Shown here in pieces: positions 1-7,458 of a DNA stretch of 27,511 bases. Below the pieces are notes generated by a model that did not search any database, had not been told where the DNA came from, and saw only the letters and a program-made list of their open reading frames with translations. The number at the start of each line of letters is the position of its first letter. The first letter of the stretch is position 1. Position numbers and translations under genes: made by a program. Source of the DNA: a virus; the IMG/VR virus record IMGVR_UViG_3300030331_002327, positions 1-27,511 of that record. One strand, 5' to 3'.

Positions 1-187
1 GGGCGTGGGTTAAAGGCGGTAGAGTAACTTCCGCTTCCCAACGTGCGCCCTGATGTGCATGGACTTGAGTGTCATAAGTGAAAGGGGATTCGACAACTGC
101 GACTGTTCTACGTAATCGCATAGACATATTTTGAATATTATAAGGACTAGATGTTGTAGGATCGTTTGGAAATGCTATTGCAGTCAT
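1..187 (-). CDS. Distal tail / minor tail protein, N-terminal part only
   Basis: Only the first 62 codons are inside the window; the frame is open to the left edge. It starts with MTAIAFPNDP and contains GARWEAEVTLPP, which resembles the RWE-x-x-VTLPP motif of small tail proteins that follow the tape measure in many siphoviruses and join tail tube to tail tip. Its ATG shares one base with the tape-measure stop (TAATG), so translation is probably coupled. Position (first gene after the tape measure) is the main support. The start is clear; the exact role (Dit-like or lambda gpM-like) is inference. Confidence 0.65.
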   Translation of the reverse strand, partial: MTAIAFPNDPTTSSPYNIQNMSMRLRRTVAVVESPFTYDTQVHAHQGARWEAEVTLPPLTHA

Positions 188-1983
188 TACGCACCCACCA
201 TTGCTTTAGAGAATGATCCACCGCGTAGTCTAGCATCTGCAACACTTGATCTCGTAACTGCTGCGATCTGAGGTAATAATTGCACCAGTTCTGATCTAAC
301 AGTGCTTTGTACGCCTGTAGATATGTTAATTGTTTGATTAATTGTGAAGCCACCACTACCACTTAGTTTATTATTAGGAATAATAGTACCGCTAGAATGA
401 GGAACAAATAACTCAGTTCCCCTTTCACCTACCATGTAAGGTTTGTTTGCTTGAACTTGCCCCCCCAATGCTTTTGGAGTTGCACCATCTGTCGATGATG
501 GATTAAAAAAGTTTGTGATTGCACCAAACGCACGATCAACAATGAATTTTTGTATCAACATCTGAATTAAAGAATCGATGACTGATTTTGCCATTGATCT
601 AATGGCATCTGAGAATTTTTTTGCACCTGTGATTGCATCTGTAAATGCCTTGCCTAAACCATCAATCGCTTTGTTTGCAATCTCAGCTAAACTCTCAGTT
701 ACGTCTTTTGCTTGAGGTCTTAAAGCCTCCATTGTTGATAAAAATTGTTGGAAAGAATTAGGCAAATCTACATCTGTTTTTTTCTCTAATTCATCAAAAG
801 TATTTTGTAAACCCTTTGCCGCCTCCTGTGCTGCTGTTAAGCCCTCAATGACGGCACTAAAATTAACATCATCAATTAATGATGTTCCTTTACCCGCTTC
901 AACTAATTCTTTTTGCGTTGCTAATAATTCATTTTTAAACGCAAGCAATTCTTGATCATTGAAATACTCGACAATTCCTTTATCTCCAAAAAATCTTACG
1001 CGGTCTGGATTGAGTTTTGATGTTCCAATCAGTTCATTTATTTTGTCTATGTCACGTTGAATCGTGTCAAATGTCTCATTTCCTAATAAAGAATCAAAAG
1101 TTGTCTTTGCTTTTGTCATTGCGTTGAATGCGCCAATTACAGCATTTGCAATTGATTCCGCAGCCGAAACGCTTGTTTTTGCGCCTTCAATAAAACTGAC
1201 TGCTAGCGTTTTTCCAAATTCTGTGACGCTTCCACCCGCATCTTGAATTGCTGTTTGCAAATTATTTTTAATAAAATCTACAAATGCAGAAATAGCAGGG
1301 GCTAATGCAGCGACCAACTGATCTCTTACACCTCGAAACAAACTACCTAAACGAGTTAAAGCATCATTAGCGTTTTCAACACCTTTAGCTGCATCACTCG
1401 ACATTACAATTCCTAGTGATCGAGCCTCACCAAAAAGTTTTTCTAGTTCATCACGACCTAAACTAAGAGTATTAACTAAAGCAGCACCCTCTGAATCAAA
1501 CAATTTAAAAGCAAGTCTAAGTTTGTCAGATTCATTTTCTACGTTGCTAAACGCATCTGCTAAAACCAACATTCTTTGATCTAGTGGTAATCTCACTAGT
1601 TCTTGAGCATTTATGCCTAGCTCACGAATTGCATTTTTAGCCTCACCAGTTCCTTTGGCTGCTTCCGCTGCTCTACGTGTAAAACGCTGTAAAGCCATAT
1701 CCATAGTTTGTGTTGCAACACCTGTCAAATCTGCTGCAAATCGTAACTGTGATAAAGCCTCGGTCGTTGTACCGATTTTAGATGCAGTTTTAGCTAGCTG
1801 ATCTGTCGCCTGTAGTGAACTTTTGATAAGCATACCAAAACCCGCAGCTCCAACTGTTCCAAGCAATGCAGTTTTTAAATTAAATACAGCACCAGAAACT
1901 TTTTTTAGTCCTGATGTAACAGAACTAAAACCTCGTCTAGTTTTATCAACTGCACTAATTATAATTTTGGTGTTTTCAGCCAT
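187..1983 (-). CDS. Tail tape measure protein
   Basis: 598-residue protein that would set tail length and travel ahead of the DNA during injection. The N-terminus (about 1-60) is basic and Ala/Gly/Ser-rich with a hydrophobic segment (LLGTVGAAGFGML). The middle is long, helical and rich in Ala, Lys, Glu. The C-terminus has the ALGGQVQANKPYMVGERG and ELFVP stretch typical of lambda gpH-like tape measures. It follows the tail-tube and frameshifted chaperone genes, the invariant order in siphoviruses. With the usual 1.5 angstrom per residue rule a tail near 90 nm is expected (inference). Its ATG lies inside the last codons of the T-like frame (GATGGCTGA). Confidence 0.95.
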   Translation of the reverse strand: MAENTKIIISAVDKTRRGFSSVTSGLKKVSGAVFNLKTALLGTVGAAGFGMLIKSSLQATDQLAKTASKIGTTTEALSQLRFAADLTGVATQTMDMALQRFTRRAAEAAKGTGEAKNAIRELGINAQELVRLPLDQRMLVLADAFSNVENESDKLRLAFKLFDSEGAALVNTLSLGRDELEKLFGEARSLGIVMSSDAAKGVENANDALTRLGSLFRGVRDQLVAALAPAISAFVDFIKNNLQTAIQDAGGSVTEFGKTLAVSFIEGAKTSVSAAESIANAVIGAFNAMTKAKTTFDSLLGNETFDTIQRDIDKINELIGTSKLNPDRVRFFGDKGIVEYFNDQELLAFKNELLATQKELVEAGKGTSLIDDVNFSAVIEGLTAAQEAAKGLQNTFDELEKKTDVDLPNSFQQFLSTMEALRPQAKDVTESLAEIANKAIDGLGKAFTDAITGAKKFSDAIRSMAKSVIDSLIQMLIQKFIVDRAFGAITNFFNPSSTDGATPKALGGQVQANKPYMVGERGTELFVPHSSGTIIPNNKLSGSGGFTINQTINISTGVQSTVRSELVQLLPQIAAVTRSSVADARLRGGSFSKAMVGA

Positions 1984-2466
1984 CTTTTCTACTCATTATC
2001 GTGAAATATGCCAACCATTCATTCATATGATTAACTGGCATTTGTTCAGCATCTTCAATAGATATTTTTAGGCGATCAGCCAACGATAGAAGATTAATCC
2101 TCGATTGATCGCTTTCTAGTTTTTTATTTTTGTCTCTACGGTTTCAATATCTGCAAACATTTGATTGGCGATTTCAGAAATAACCGATGTCTCCTCACCC
2201 ATCAAATCAATACGATCCTCCGAGTTTGTAAATATCCGTTCACCACCCTTATCTGTCGCTTTTAGAATAATTAAATCAACCATCGCGGCAATGGTCGTAT
2301 TTTCTAAAAAATTAGGATGTTTTTTCTGTAATTCATTCAAATCATAACAAGTGATTGCTCGTGTATAGAGTTTGAATGGTTTGCCCTTTTCATCTGCCCA
2401 CGCGGAAACAGAAACTTCTCTGAGAGGAATTGTGCGCCTCTCTCGCAGCTCCCTAGCTAAACCCAT
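1976..2466 (-). CDS. Tail assembly chaperone, long form made by -1 frameshift (gpGT-like)
   Basis: If ribosomes slip back one base at the heptamer just before the TAG of the upstream chaperone frame, reading continues for 47 codons (LESDQSRINL... to ...FTIMSRKDG) and stops at a TGA inside the first codons of the tape measure gene. The extension is open throughout, contains MNEWLAYF, the Trp/aromatic-rich type of segment seen in T-domains, and would give a protein of 163 residues. In lambda, gpG and gpGT bind the tape measure and recruit tail tube subunits. The position between tail tube and tape measure, the slippery site and the open -1 frame all agree. Expression itself is inferred. Confidence 0.8.
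2116..2466 (-). CDS. Tail assembly chaperone, short form (gpG-like)
   Basis: 116-residue product of the zero frame, beginning MGLARELRER and ending in VETKIKN at a TAG. It lies directly after the major tail protein (shared base in TAATG) and before the tape measure. No enzymatic motif is expected in this family. Its last codons are ATA AAA AAC, which form the slip site used for the longer product. It is named from gene order and the frameshift, not from a strong sequence signature. I see no alternative role for a gene in this place. Confidence 0.82.
   Translation of the reverse strand: MGLARELRERRTIPLREVSVSAWADEKGKPFKLYTRAITCYDLNELQKKHPNFLENTTIAAMVDLIILKATDKGGERIFTNSEDRIDLMGEETSVISEIANQMFADIETVETKIKN
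2119..2125 (-). promoter_or_regulatory. Programmed -1 ribosomal frameshift site, A AAA AAC
   Basis: On the minus strand the zero frame reads ATA AAA AAC TAG. A AAA AAC fits the X XXY YYZ rule for tandem -1 slippage and lies immediately before the stop codon. The -1 frame downstream is open for 47 codons. No Shine-Dalgarno-like stimulator or obvious downstream stem was found by eye; the adjacent stop codon may be the stimulator. Confidence 0.82.
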
Positions 2467-2867
2467 TAGTGTGCGCCTTCGGTAACACCACCAGAGACTT
2501 GTAATGCAAACGTAGCTTCAACCAATCCATCTGTCGTGTTATTAAGAGATTTTGATGTAACAATACCCTCACCAGTGTATTTTTTTGAGCCTGTTCCAGT
2601 GCCCGATGGTGATATTTCAAAATCAATTAATGCACCAGAATCTAAAACAAGTTGTTGTGCATCTGTTTGATCCCAGAAACACTCTAAACTTACGGTTGCA
2701 TCCTTCAAACCGCCTTTATAACTTCGAGACGTATTACCCATCACTGTGCTTTCGATAGTGTCAGATGTCTCATCAAACGTAAATGATCTTACCTCTCCAA
2801 CTTGAGCAGTTGTTACACCATCTAATTGCAGTTTTACAACGCCACTTGTACCTGTAACTGTAGCCAT
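2466..2867 (-). CDS. Major tail (tube) protein
   Basis: 133 residues, all-beta composition rich in Thr, Ser, Gly, Val. It begins MATVTGTSGVVKLQLDG and contains VGEVRSFTFDET and SRSYKGGLKDATVSLECFWD, the layout of short tail-tube proteins in siphoviruses (edge strand, G-x-x-D-x-T-x-S-x-x-C/G-x-x-D core). It is the first gene of the tube/chaperone/tape-measure trio. Its stop overlaps the next start by one base. The tube protein forms stacked rings along the tail. A paralogous head decoration role is unlikely because the neighbours are tail genes. Confidence 0.85.
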   Translation of the reverse strand: MATVTGTSGVVKLQLDGVTTAQVGEVRSFTFDETSDTIESTVMGNTSRSYKGGLKDATVSLECFWDQTDAQQLVLDSGALIDFEISPSGTGTGSKKYTGEGIVTSKSLNNTTDGLVEATFALQVSGGVTEGAH

Positions 2868-2883
2868 TTTATTACCTCATTTT

Positions 2884-3318
2884 TTAAGTTATGCCGCGTG
2901 TGTACTCGTAAGTTACTGCGACTGTTAAAATTACACCACCAATCGGGGTGATTTGCCCTTCATCAACCTCAATCGATGTAATTTGCGTATCCTTTGCATT
3001 TCCACCGCGAGTTCTATCCACATCAAGAATCTCCTCTATCGTTTCGATGATTTGATTTCTTGCTGTATCAATTTCTTTACTTTTAACAAAACATACCAAG
3101 TCATATGTTATTGTTGACATTCTTTTTCCAAGCGTACCGCCAAGTGTTGAATCTTCTCTGTTTTCGTCTGCTGTTCTCACTAAAACTGCTGGAAACTGCC
3201 TGTTTGATAATTTATCAAAATCAAAAGTCTGACGAGTTACAAAAGCAAGCCGTATCGGTTGCACTGCTGTTTTGAGCGTATCAACAATGTTCTTTGCAAT
3301 GTTTTCTCTACTACTCAT
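2884..3318 (-). CDS. Tail terminator / tail completion protein
   Basis: 144 residues. The start MSSRENIAKNIVDTLKTAV, then FPAVLVRTADE and TYDLVCFVKSKEIDTARNQI, then a C-terminal strand-rich part ending TVAVTYEYTRGIT, match the alpha/beta pattern of small tail terminators (lambda gpU-like), which cap the tube. Conserved features visible are the R-x-P-x-V-x-V strand after the first helix and the final V-x-V-x-Y-x-Y strand. It overlaps the upstream neck gene by 4 bases (ATGA) and lies just before the tube gene, the usual position. Function is by order and fold pattern rather than catalytic motif. Confidence 0.68.
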   Translation of the reverse strand: MSSRENIAKNIVDTLKTAVQPIRLAFVTRQTFDFDKLSNRQFPAVLVRTADENREDSTLGGTLGKRMSTITYDLVCFVKSKEIDTARNQIIETIEEILDVDRTRGGNAKDTQITSIEVDEGQITPIGGVILTVAVTYEYTRGIT

Positions 3319-3731
3319 GTCAAATGTCTCTCAAATACTTTTGCTAAACGCTTTTCTTCACGTTTATTGAATCCCATAAAAGGTCTATTTTTGTTATTAA
3401 AACTTGCTTTTTTATTTTGTTCTCTACCGACAAAGAATATCTCTGCTTGTTTACGGTTTGCTTTGGTGGTCATCGCACCTAGCATCTGCCCTGTCATCAT
3501 CAAATTGACAATGCCTGTCTTATCTTTTTTAGATTTCTGTATGAGATATTGTTTACTGTAAGGTTTGAACTTACCTTTAAAACCAATGCCTTTTTCAGTG
3601 CGATCAAGAATGATCTCCACACCTTTTTGCGCTGTAATTGATAATGCTTTTTTTGTACTGTTTAATAATTTTCTACCACGCCTTTTAATAATCTTATCAA
3701 GGGTGGGTTCAACTTTAACTGTAAACTGCAT
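3315..3731 (-). CDS. Neck / virion morphogenesis protein (HK97 gp10 or Mu gpG-like)
   Basis: 138-residue basic protein (many Lys and Arg). The C-terminal NRPFMGFNKREEKRLAKVF is the hallmark of this group, R-P-F-x-G-x-[ND]-x-x-[DE], followed by a short helix. The middle has DRTEKGIGFKGKFKPYSK and LMMTGQMLGAM, also seen in virion morphogenesis proteins (L-x-x-T-G-x-M/L-x-x). It completes the head-tail joint before tail docking. The start ATG shares a base with the upstream stop (TAATG). Confidence 0.75.
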   Translation of the reverse strand: MQFTVKVEPTLDKIIKRRGRKLLNSTKKALSITAQKGVEIILDRTEKGIGFKGKFKPYSKQYLIQKSKKDKTGIVNLMMTGQMLGAMTTKANRKQAEIFFVGREQNKKASFNNKNRPFMGFNKREEKRLAKVFERHLT

Positions 3732-4144
3732 TATCTAACTAAACGACCATCATTAATAGGTATTTTTTCATCATCATCAATAACACTGTTTTCATCATCG
3801 TCATATTCAACGCCATCACGAAACACTGCCTCGATTTCCTCACCGTAGCGTGATTTATAAAAATCAATCATTCCTAAGAATCTATCGTTATCAACCCAAT
3901 TAGTAAGTTGCGGTAGTGCATACTTCCAAAGCACCAAATAAACAGCCGATCTCGTCCACTGTGACTCGGTAAGGTACTGAGGCTTAAGTTCACCCGCAAA
4001 ACCTCTCTTATCCCACCAAACAGCCCTTATATGGCGTTCAATGTCTGCTTGCGCCCTTGCGTGTTCGTCTGCAAAACTATCGATACCAAAACTTAAAATA
4101 TCGGGAACAATATCTAATAAATCCGAATCTGTACTCATTGCCAT
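3731..4144 (-). CDS. Head-tail adaptor / connector protein
   Basis: 137 residues. The segment from ARAQADIERHIRAVWWDKRG through YLTESQWTRSAVYLVLWKY and IDFYKSRYGEEIEAVFRDGV is a mainly helical pattern found in neck adaptors of the gp6/Mu gp36-like type, whose subunits sit under the portal. The C-terminus is acidic (DDDENSVIDDDEK). Its position between the capsid block and the gp10-like neck gene supports the call. The upstream start could be either of two ATGs (MAMST); the first is used here. The exact family is not certain. Confidence 0.62.
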   Translation of the reverse strand: MAMSTDSDLLDIVPDILSFGIDSFADEHARAQADIERHIRAVWWDKRGFAGELKPQYLTESQWTRSAVYLVLWKYALPQLTNWVDNDRFLGMIDFYKSRYGEEIEAVFRDGVEYDDDENSVIDDDEKIPINDGRLVR

Positions 4145-4148
4145 ATGA

Positions 4149-4433
4149 TCACCATTTAACTCGATCAGCCCAATATGCTGCCGATGCTGTTTTATCTCTG
4201 CGCCCTCGCGCTATATCTTTTGCGAACCTTGCTTTGAAACTTCGCCTTTTTGCTTTGTCTGCTTCACTCTCACCTTTTCGTGGTGGTTTGTTATCAGCTC
4301 CCTTCATACCAAAACGAATCAATTTTATTTTATCCCCTTCTTTTGCTAATACAGCATGAGATTTTGTCGGATGTTTTGGGGTACGCTTGGGTTTGTTGTA
4401 ACCCTCAAATCGCTCACCTCGATAAACAATCAT
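4149..4433 (-). CDS. Small basic protein with C-terminal AAYWADRVKW
   Basis: 94 residues, strongly basic. Visible blocks: KRTPKHPTKSHAVLAKEG, then DKIKLIRFGMKG, then RRSFKARFAKDIARGRR and the terminal SAAYWADRVKW. I recognise this set (K-x-I-R-F-G, R-R-x-S-F-x-A-R, A-Y-W-A-x-x-V-K-W) from small proteins encoded in the structural region of many environmental phages; their function is not established to my knowledge. The gene overlaps the next upstream gene by 4 bases (ATGA) and lies between capsid and neck genes, so a minor virion, DNA-contact or head-completion role is possible (inference). Confidence 0.75.
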   Translation of the reverse strand: MIVYRGERFEGYNKPKRTPKHPTKSHAVLAKEGDKIKLIRFGMKGADNKPPRKGESEADKAKRRSFKARFAKDIARGRRDKTASAAYWADRVKW

Positions 4434-4750
4434 TTTTTGCGTCTCTTTTTTCTGTACTCTCTAATTTTTGCCCATTGCAATGCGTCAACTTGTCGCGCCT
4501 TTCCACCTGTCAAAACGCTATTAACTCGCGCCATTGCCCAAGCACTTGGCGAAACACCAGGTCTCCGACCCGATGAAACCGCTGCACCTAGTCCTTTTAG
4601 ATAGATCGCTTTTAATGCACTAAAAGGGGCGTTAGCCGCCTTTGCTTTTCTCTGTAGTGCTGTTCTCTGTGCGTTATTTAGTTTTGCCAAATCGTTTCTC
4701 AAATGCGATGGTGTATTTACTTCGTCTGGTTTTTTTCTTTTTAGAATCAC
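4430..4750 (-). CDS. Small basic protein with SAWAMARVNSVLTGGKAR motif
   Basis: Up to 106 residues, very basic, ending REYRKKRRKK. The core has SALKAIYLKGLGAAVSSG and SPSAWAMARVNSVLTGGK; W-A-x-A-R-V-N-S-x-x-x-G-G-K-A-R recurs in small environmental phage proteins of unknown function. The longest reading frame begins with GTG at 4750 and would overlap the upstream gene by 77 bases. A TTG at 4690 (LAKLNNAQ...) would reduce the overlap to 17 bases and may be the true start. No role can be assigned; it is the middle of three basic genes after the capsid. Confidence 0.68.
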   Translation of the reverse strand: MILKRKKPDEVNTPSHLRNDLAKLNNAQRTALQRKAKAANAPFSALKAIYLKGLGAAVSSGRRPGVSPSAWAMARVNSVLTGGKARQVDALQWAKIREYRKKRRKK

Positions 4751-4907
4751 CTGCTAATGATCCCAGTAACTTGCCGCTTTTTTTCATGCGCTCAAGTTGT
4801 CTAATTCTTTTTTTGCGTTCCTCACCTTTCAATCCAGATAGGTATTTTTTTGGAATCCTGACACCAGATTTTGTTGTGATTGATGGTGTACGTCTTAACT
4901 TTGCCAT
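4674..4907 (-). CDS. Small basic protein with IPKKYLSGL and YTIAFEKRFG motifs
   Basis: 77 residues from ATG at 4907 (MAKLRRTPS). An upstream in-frame GTG at 4931 lies inside the capsid terminator hairpin and is a poor start. Blocks seen: SGVRIPKKYLSGLKGEERKK, RIRQLERMKKSGK, and the end RRSKYTIAFEKRFGKTK. A similar K-Y-L-x-G-L-x-x-x-E/D-R plus S-K-Y-T-x-x-F-E-x-R-F-G layout occurs in small phage proteins of unknown function. It is the first gene after the capsid terminator, so its expression depends on read-through or a local promoter. Confidence 0.72.
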   Translation of the reverse strand: MAKLRRTPSITTKSGVRIPKKYLSGLKGEERKKRIRQLERMKKSGKLLGSLAGDSKKKKTRRSKYTIAFEKRFGKTK

Positions 4908-4919
4908 ATCTAGCCCTGT

Positions 4920-4944
4920 AAAAACCCCCACCCGAAAGTGGGGG
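4920..4944 (-). terminator. Intrinsic terminator after the capsid gene
   Basis: On the minus strand a 7-bp GC-rich stem (CCCCCAC / GTGGGGG) with a 6-nt loop is followed directly by five T. It starts 9 bases after the capsid stop. Partial termination here would raise capsid transcript level relative to the neck and tail genes, which otherwise have no visible promoter of their own. Confidence 0.85.
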
Positions 4945-4952
4945 ATTTATCA

Positions 4953-5786
4953 TTATAATGTTGCGTCAAACAACATCTCGACTCCATAAGAGTCATCAAG
5001 CTCTGCAACGCCATATACCGCAGTTGCGTTTAGCTCGTCTGCCCTCAAACTAGCATCCCTTTGTACTTCAATCTCAAAGTCACGCTTCATCGCTATGGCA
5101 AGTGCCTCTGGTACAAATACCGCACCTTTAGCATCCCCAGAACCATCGACTGTAATGTTTGATGATTGATAGATATCAATACCAGCAAGTGAACCGACAA
5201 AACCGTTCATCATTGCCTCGTTCTGAGCTTCTCCACCATTCGGATTTGCAAACGTGTTTGTTAAGTTTGCTTGTAGTTGGAAAGCATGGAAAGGGTGTAA
5301 TACTGCCGCGACTGTTCCAGGAGCATTTGCAGCCCTCAGAGTAGCCGCTGCTTTAAAGATGTCAGCAACCGTTATCTCTTGAGATGCAGCACCGAGTGAT
5401 GTGCTAAATCCATCAAACAATGCAATTAAATCCTGATCCATTTTCTTTGCGATAGAATTACCCAATACAGTTCCCAATTCTACTGCTGGATTACCTGCGC
5501 CCATCCTAGCAACGTCAGTGAGTAATACTTGCGCACCTACCTCTTTGATTGTTGCTGTAACGCTTGAAGTGCTAACCGTAGAACTAGACATATCTGTTCC
5601 TTCGGTCAAATCAGCCGCTGCGACAGCGGGATATTTCGGCACTTGTATCGTCTTGCCAGCCTGTGCGCCAATGTTATAGTTTGTGACCAATCCAAGCATT
5701 ATGGATTGTTCCTCTGCTGTAAAACGAGCCTGTAAGATAATATTCGCAAACAGATCGTCTAAAGTTGTTGAAGTTGTTGCAGCCAT
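4953..5786 (-). CDS. Major capsid protein (HK97 fold)
   Basis: 277 residues, close to the usual size of compact HK97-fold coat proteins. It starts MAATTSTTLDDLFANIILQA and has an N-arm, an E-loop-like stretch AGKTIQVPKYPAVAAADL, the spine helix region VELGTVLGNSIAKKMDQDLI, and the P/A-domain strands around TVAAVLHPFHAFQLQ and IDIYQSSNITV; near the end DASLRADELNATAVYGVAELD. The pattern is of the N4 gp56/P22-like coat group. It follows the scaffold gene and is itself followed by a strong terminator. No protease gene is seen nearby and there is no delta-domain, consistent with a separate scaffold. Confidence 0.88.
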   Translation of the reverse strand: MAATTSTTLDDLFANIILQARFTAEEQSIMLGLVTNYNIGAQAGKTIQVPKYPAVAAADLTEGTDMSSSTVSTSSVTATIKEVGAQVLLTDVARMGAGNPAVELGTVLGNSIAKKMDQDLIALFDGFSTSLGAASQEITVADIFKAAATLRAANAPGTVAAVLHPFHAFQLQANLTNTFANPNGGEAQNEAMMNGFVGSLAGIDIYQSSNITVDGSGDAKGAVFVPEALAIAMKRDFEIEVQRDASLRADELNATAVYGVAELDDSYGVEMLFDATL

Positions 5787-5806
5787 TTTTCTATTCCTTA
5801 GTTATA

Positions 5807-6469
5807 TCAAGTGGCTTTCATTGATTTGACGTAAGCCTCTTTGCCTCCGTTATTCCAATTATCGACCATATCTTGATGCGTCATTTGTTTTTTAACTGAC
5901 CCTCCAGAATTACCTAAAGTGCCAGAGCCACCGCTTTGCGCCCTCACAAAATGAGGATTAGCGTTTAAAAATTCTGAGACTGCTTGATCAACTGTTAATA
6001 ACTCGCCTTTGTCACTATATCTGACAACACCTTTATTATCTGTTACCTCAACTGTCCCATCCTCTGATAAACGAATGTTTCGTTTTAAAAGAGTAGAAAC
6101 TTGATCTGGCGATATTGCATTGTGTTTTGCGCTTGCGTTCATTAGCTCACCATCAACTAACGTGTGTTGCAATCTGCTCTGTAATGCGTTTATCTCCTGA
6201 TCTTTTTTGCTTACCGTAGTCTTTAAGATTTCCTCAAACTCACCGCGTTCTTTTTTAAGATTGAGTTCGGCTTCCTCTCGCTCTTTCAAAACTTGTCGTG
6301 CTTGATCGAGATCAATATCACCAACTTGTTTTTGAAATTTTCGCTCCTGTCTTGCCAACCTATCTGCGACAATCTTGTCTATCTCTGACTGTGTAAACGT
6401 CTTTTCCTGTATTTGTTCTGCCGTTGTTTCAGTTTCAACTTGTGGTTTTTCCATGTTTTCTTCGGACAT
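5807..6469 (-). CDS. Capsid scaffold protein
   Basis: 220 residues from ATG at 6469 (MSEENMEKP), chosen because AGAGGTG lies 6 bases upstream; a GTG at 6478 sits inside that ribosome site. The protein is charged and helical: FTQSEIDKIVADRLARQERK, then a long coiled coil (about 45-105, many E/K/Q), then a Gly/Ser linker (SGGSGTLGNSGGS) and a short basic end. F-T-Q-x-x-[VI]-D-x-I-V-x-x-R-L is the usual start of gp20-type scaffold proteins. It is directly upstream of the capsid gene, which fits. Confidence 0.85.
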   Translation of the reverse strand: MSEENMEKPQVETETTAEQIQEKTFTQSEIDKIVADRLARQERKFQKQVGDIDLDQARQVLKEREEAELNLKKERGEFEEILKTTVSKKDQEINALQSRLQHTLVDGELMNASAKHNAISPDQVSTLLKRNIRLSEDGTVEVTDNKGVVRYSDKGELLTVDQAVSEFLNANPHFVRAQSGGSGTLGNSGGSVKKQMTHQDMVDNWNNGGKEAYVKSMKAT

Positions 6470-6499
6470 GTTCCGCACCTCTTTTGAGTAGTTAATAAT

Positions 6500-6577
6500 T
6501 TATCTCTTTACCATTTTTTTCTTTTTCTTTTTGGGTCTACCAACTTTTGACCCATAAGAACCTTTACCCTTTGGCAT
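6500..6577 (-). CDS. Tiny Lys-rich protein, 25 residues
   Basis: The reading frame starts MPKGKGSYGSKVGRP, continues with six Lys, and ends MVKR with TAA. GAGGA lies upstream at about the right distance from the ATG, and it begins a few bases after the minor head gene stop. Tiny lysine-rich frames of the type MPKGKGxYGSKVGRPxKK recur in marine phages beside head genes, so it looks real despite its size. The role is unknown; binding to packaged DNA or to the scaffold is only a guess. Confidence 0.6.
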   Translation of the reverse strand: MPKGKGSYGSKVGRPKKKKKKMVKR

Positions 6578-6579
6578 AA

Positions 6580-7458
6580 TCAATCCTCGAATATTGGTCT
6601 AAAATGATGGCGGCAGTTATAACCGCCCCGTACGATGAACGGATCACCTGGAGCTTTACCTTTCCAAGTGCCCGACCATTCTTTTTCAATCTCATCTAGC
6701 GTAAATGTTTTACCTGATCGCTTACGACAAAACTCTCTCGTGTCCTCGATATTCGATCCGTAATACTTCCATTTTGTTGCACCACTCTCTTTACCGATTG
6801 CGGTATTAATTGATGCGCTAAATTGCATGAGTGAATCTTGCATCATTTGGGTTGAGTATCTTTTAAGATTACGACCTAAACGATCCCGACCGAATAAAGT
6901 TTGTAATTTTTTGACTGCATCTGCTTTTTGTTTTTCTGTTCCGTTTGCAGCTAACGCGACTAATCTGTTCGCTTCAACGGAATCACTTTGTTTATAAATA
7001 CCGTTGATGCTACCTCGCAGGTTTTCAATCGACTCGCTCAACGCTCTGCCAGTTAAGGTGTTTTGATACACCTCAGTTGCGAGTATATCTAAATATTCGT
7101 TTGCGATAGCCTCAAAACCTTGAAATGACAAACGCTGTAGCTGAGTTACAACGCTTGCATCAACCTGTGTAAAATCACCATATTTTCGTAACATGGTAAG
7201 GGTGCTATTTGCCACTTTACGATAATCTTTGATCGTCTCCTGAACCTCTGCTAAAAACTGCTCATCGAGCAATCTTCTAATATCAGTTCGCGCTGATAAT
7301 GCCCATTCTAAATCAAACAATGCACCATCTCTTAGCGGTGCAGTTGTCATCAAATCTGCAATCTGCTTTTCTAGCTCAATTAAAGCATTTGCAAGCCTTT
7401 GTTGGTGACTTGCTGCAAGTCTATCGAGTAGATCAGCATAATCTGTATCGGCAGCCAT
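6580..7458 (-). CDS. Minor head protein, Mu gpF / SPP1 gp7-like
   Basis: 292 residues. The N-terminal two thirds is helical (LLDRLAASHQQRLANALIEL ... ), and the C-terminal domain carries the family signature: YYGSNIEDTREFCRKRSGKT, then GGYNCRHHFRPIFED, giving the D-T-R-x-x-C and G-G-x-N-C-R-H-x-x-x-P pair. These proteins sit inside the head at the portal and help assembly or DNA ejection. The gene abuts the portal gene (they share position 7458) and precedes the tiny Lys-rich and scaffold genes, the common order. Confidence 0.88.
   Translation of the reverse strand: MAADTDYADLLDRLAASHQQRLANALIELEKQIADLMTTAPLRDGALFDLEWALSARTDIRRLLDEQFLAEVQETIKDYRKVANSTLTMLRKYGDFTQVDASVVTQLQRLSFQGFEAIANEYLDILATEVYQNTLTGRALSESIENLRGSINGIYKQSDSVEANRLVALAANGTEKQKADAVKKLQTLFGRDRLGRNLKRYSTQMMQDSLMQFSASINTAIGKESGATKWKYYGSNIEDTREFCRKRSGKTFTLDEIEKEWSGTWKGKAPGDPFIVRGGYNCRHHFRPIFED

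Noticed and set aside
4931-4931. GTG at 4931 as start of the basic gene 4674-4907
   Set aside because: It lies within the capsid terminator stem; the ATG at 4907 gives a more typical N-terminus.
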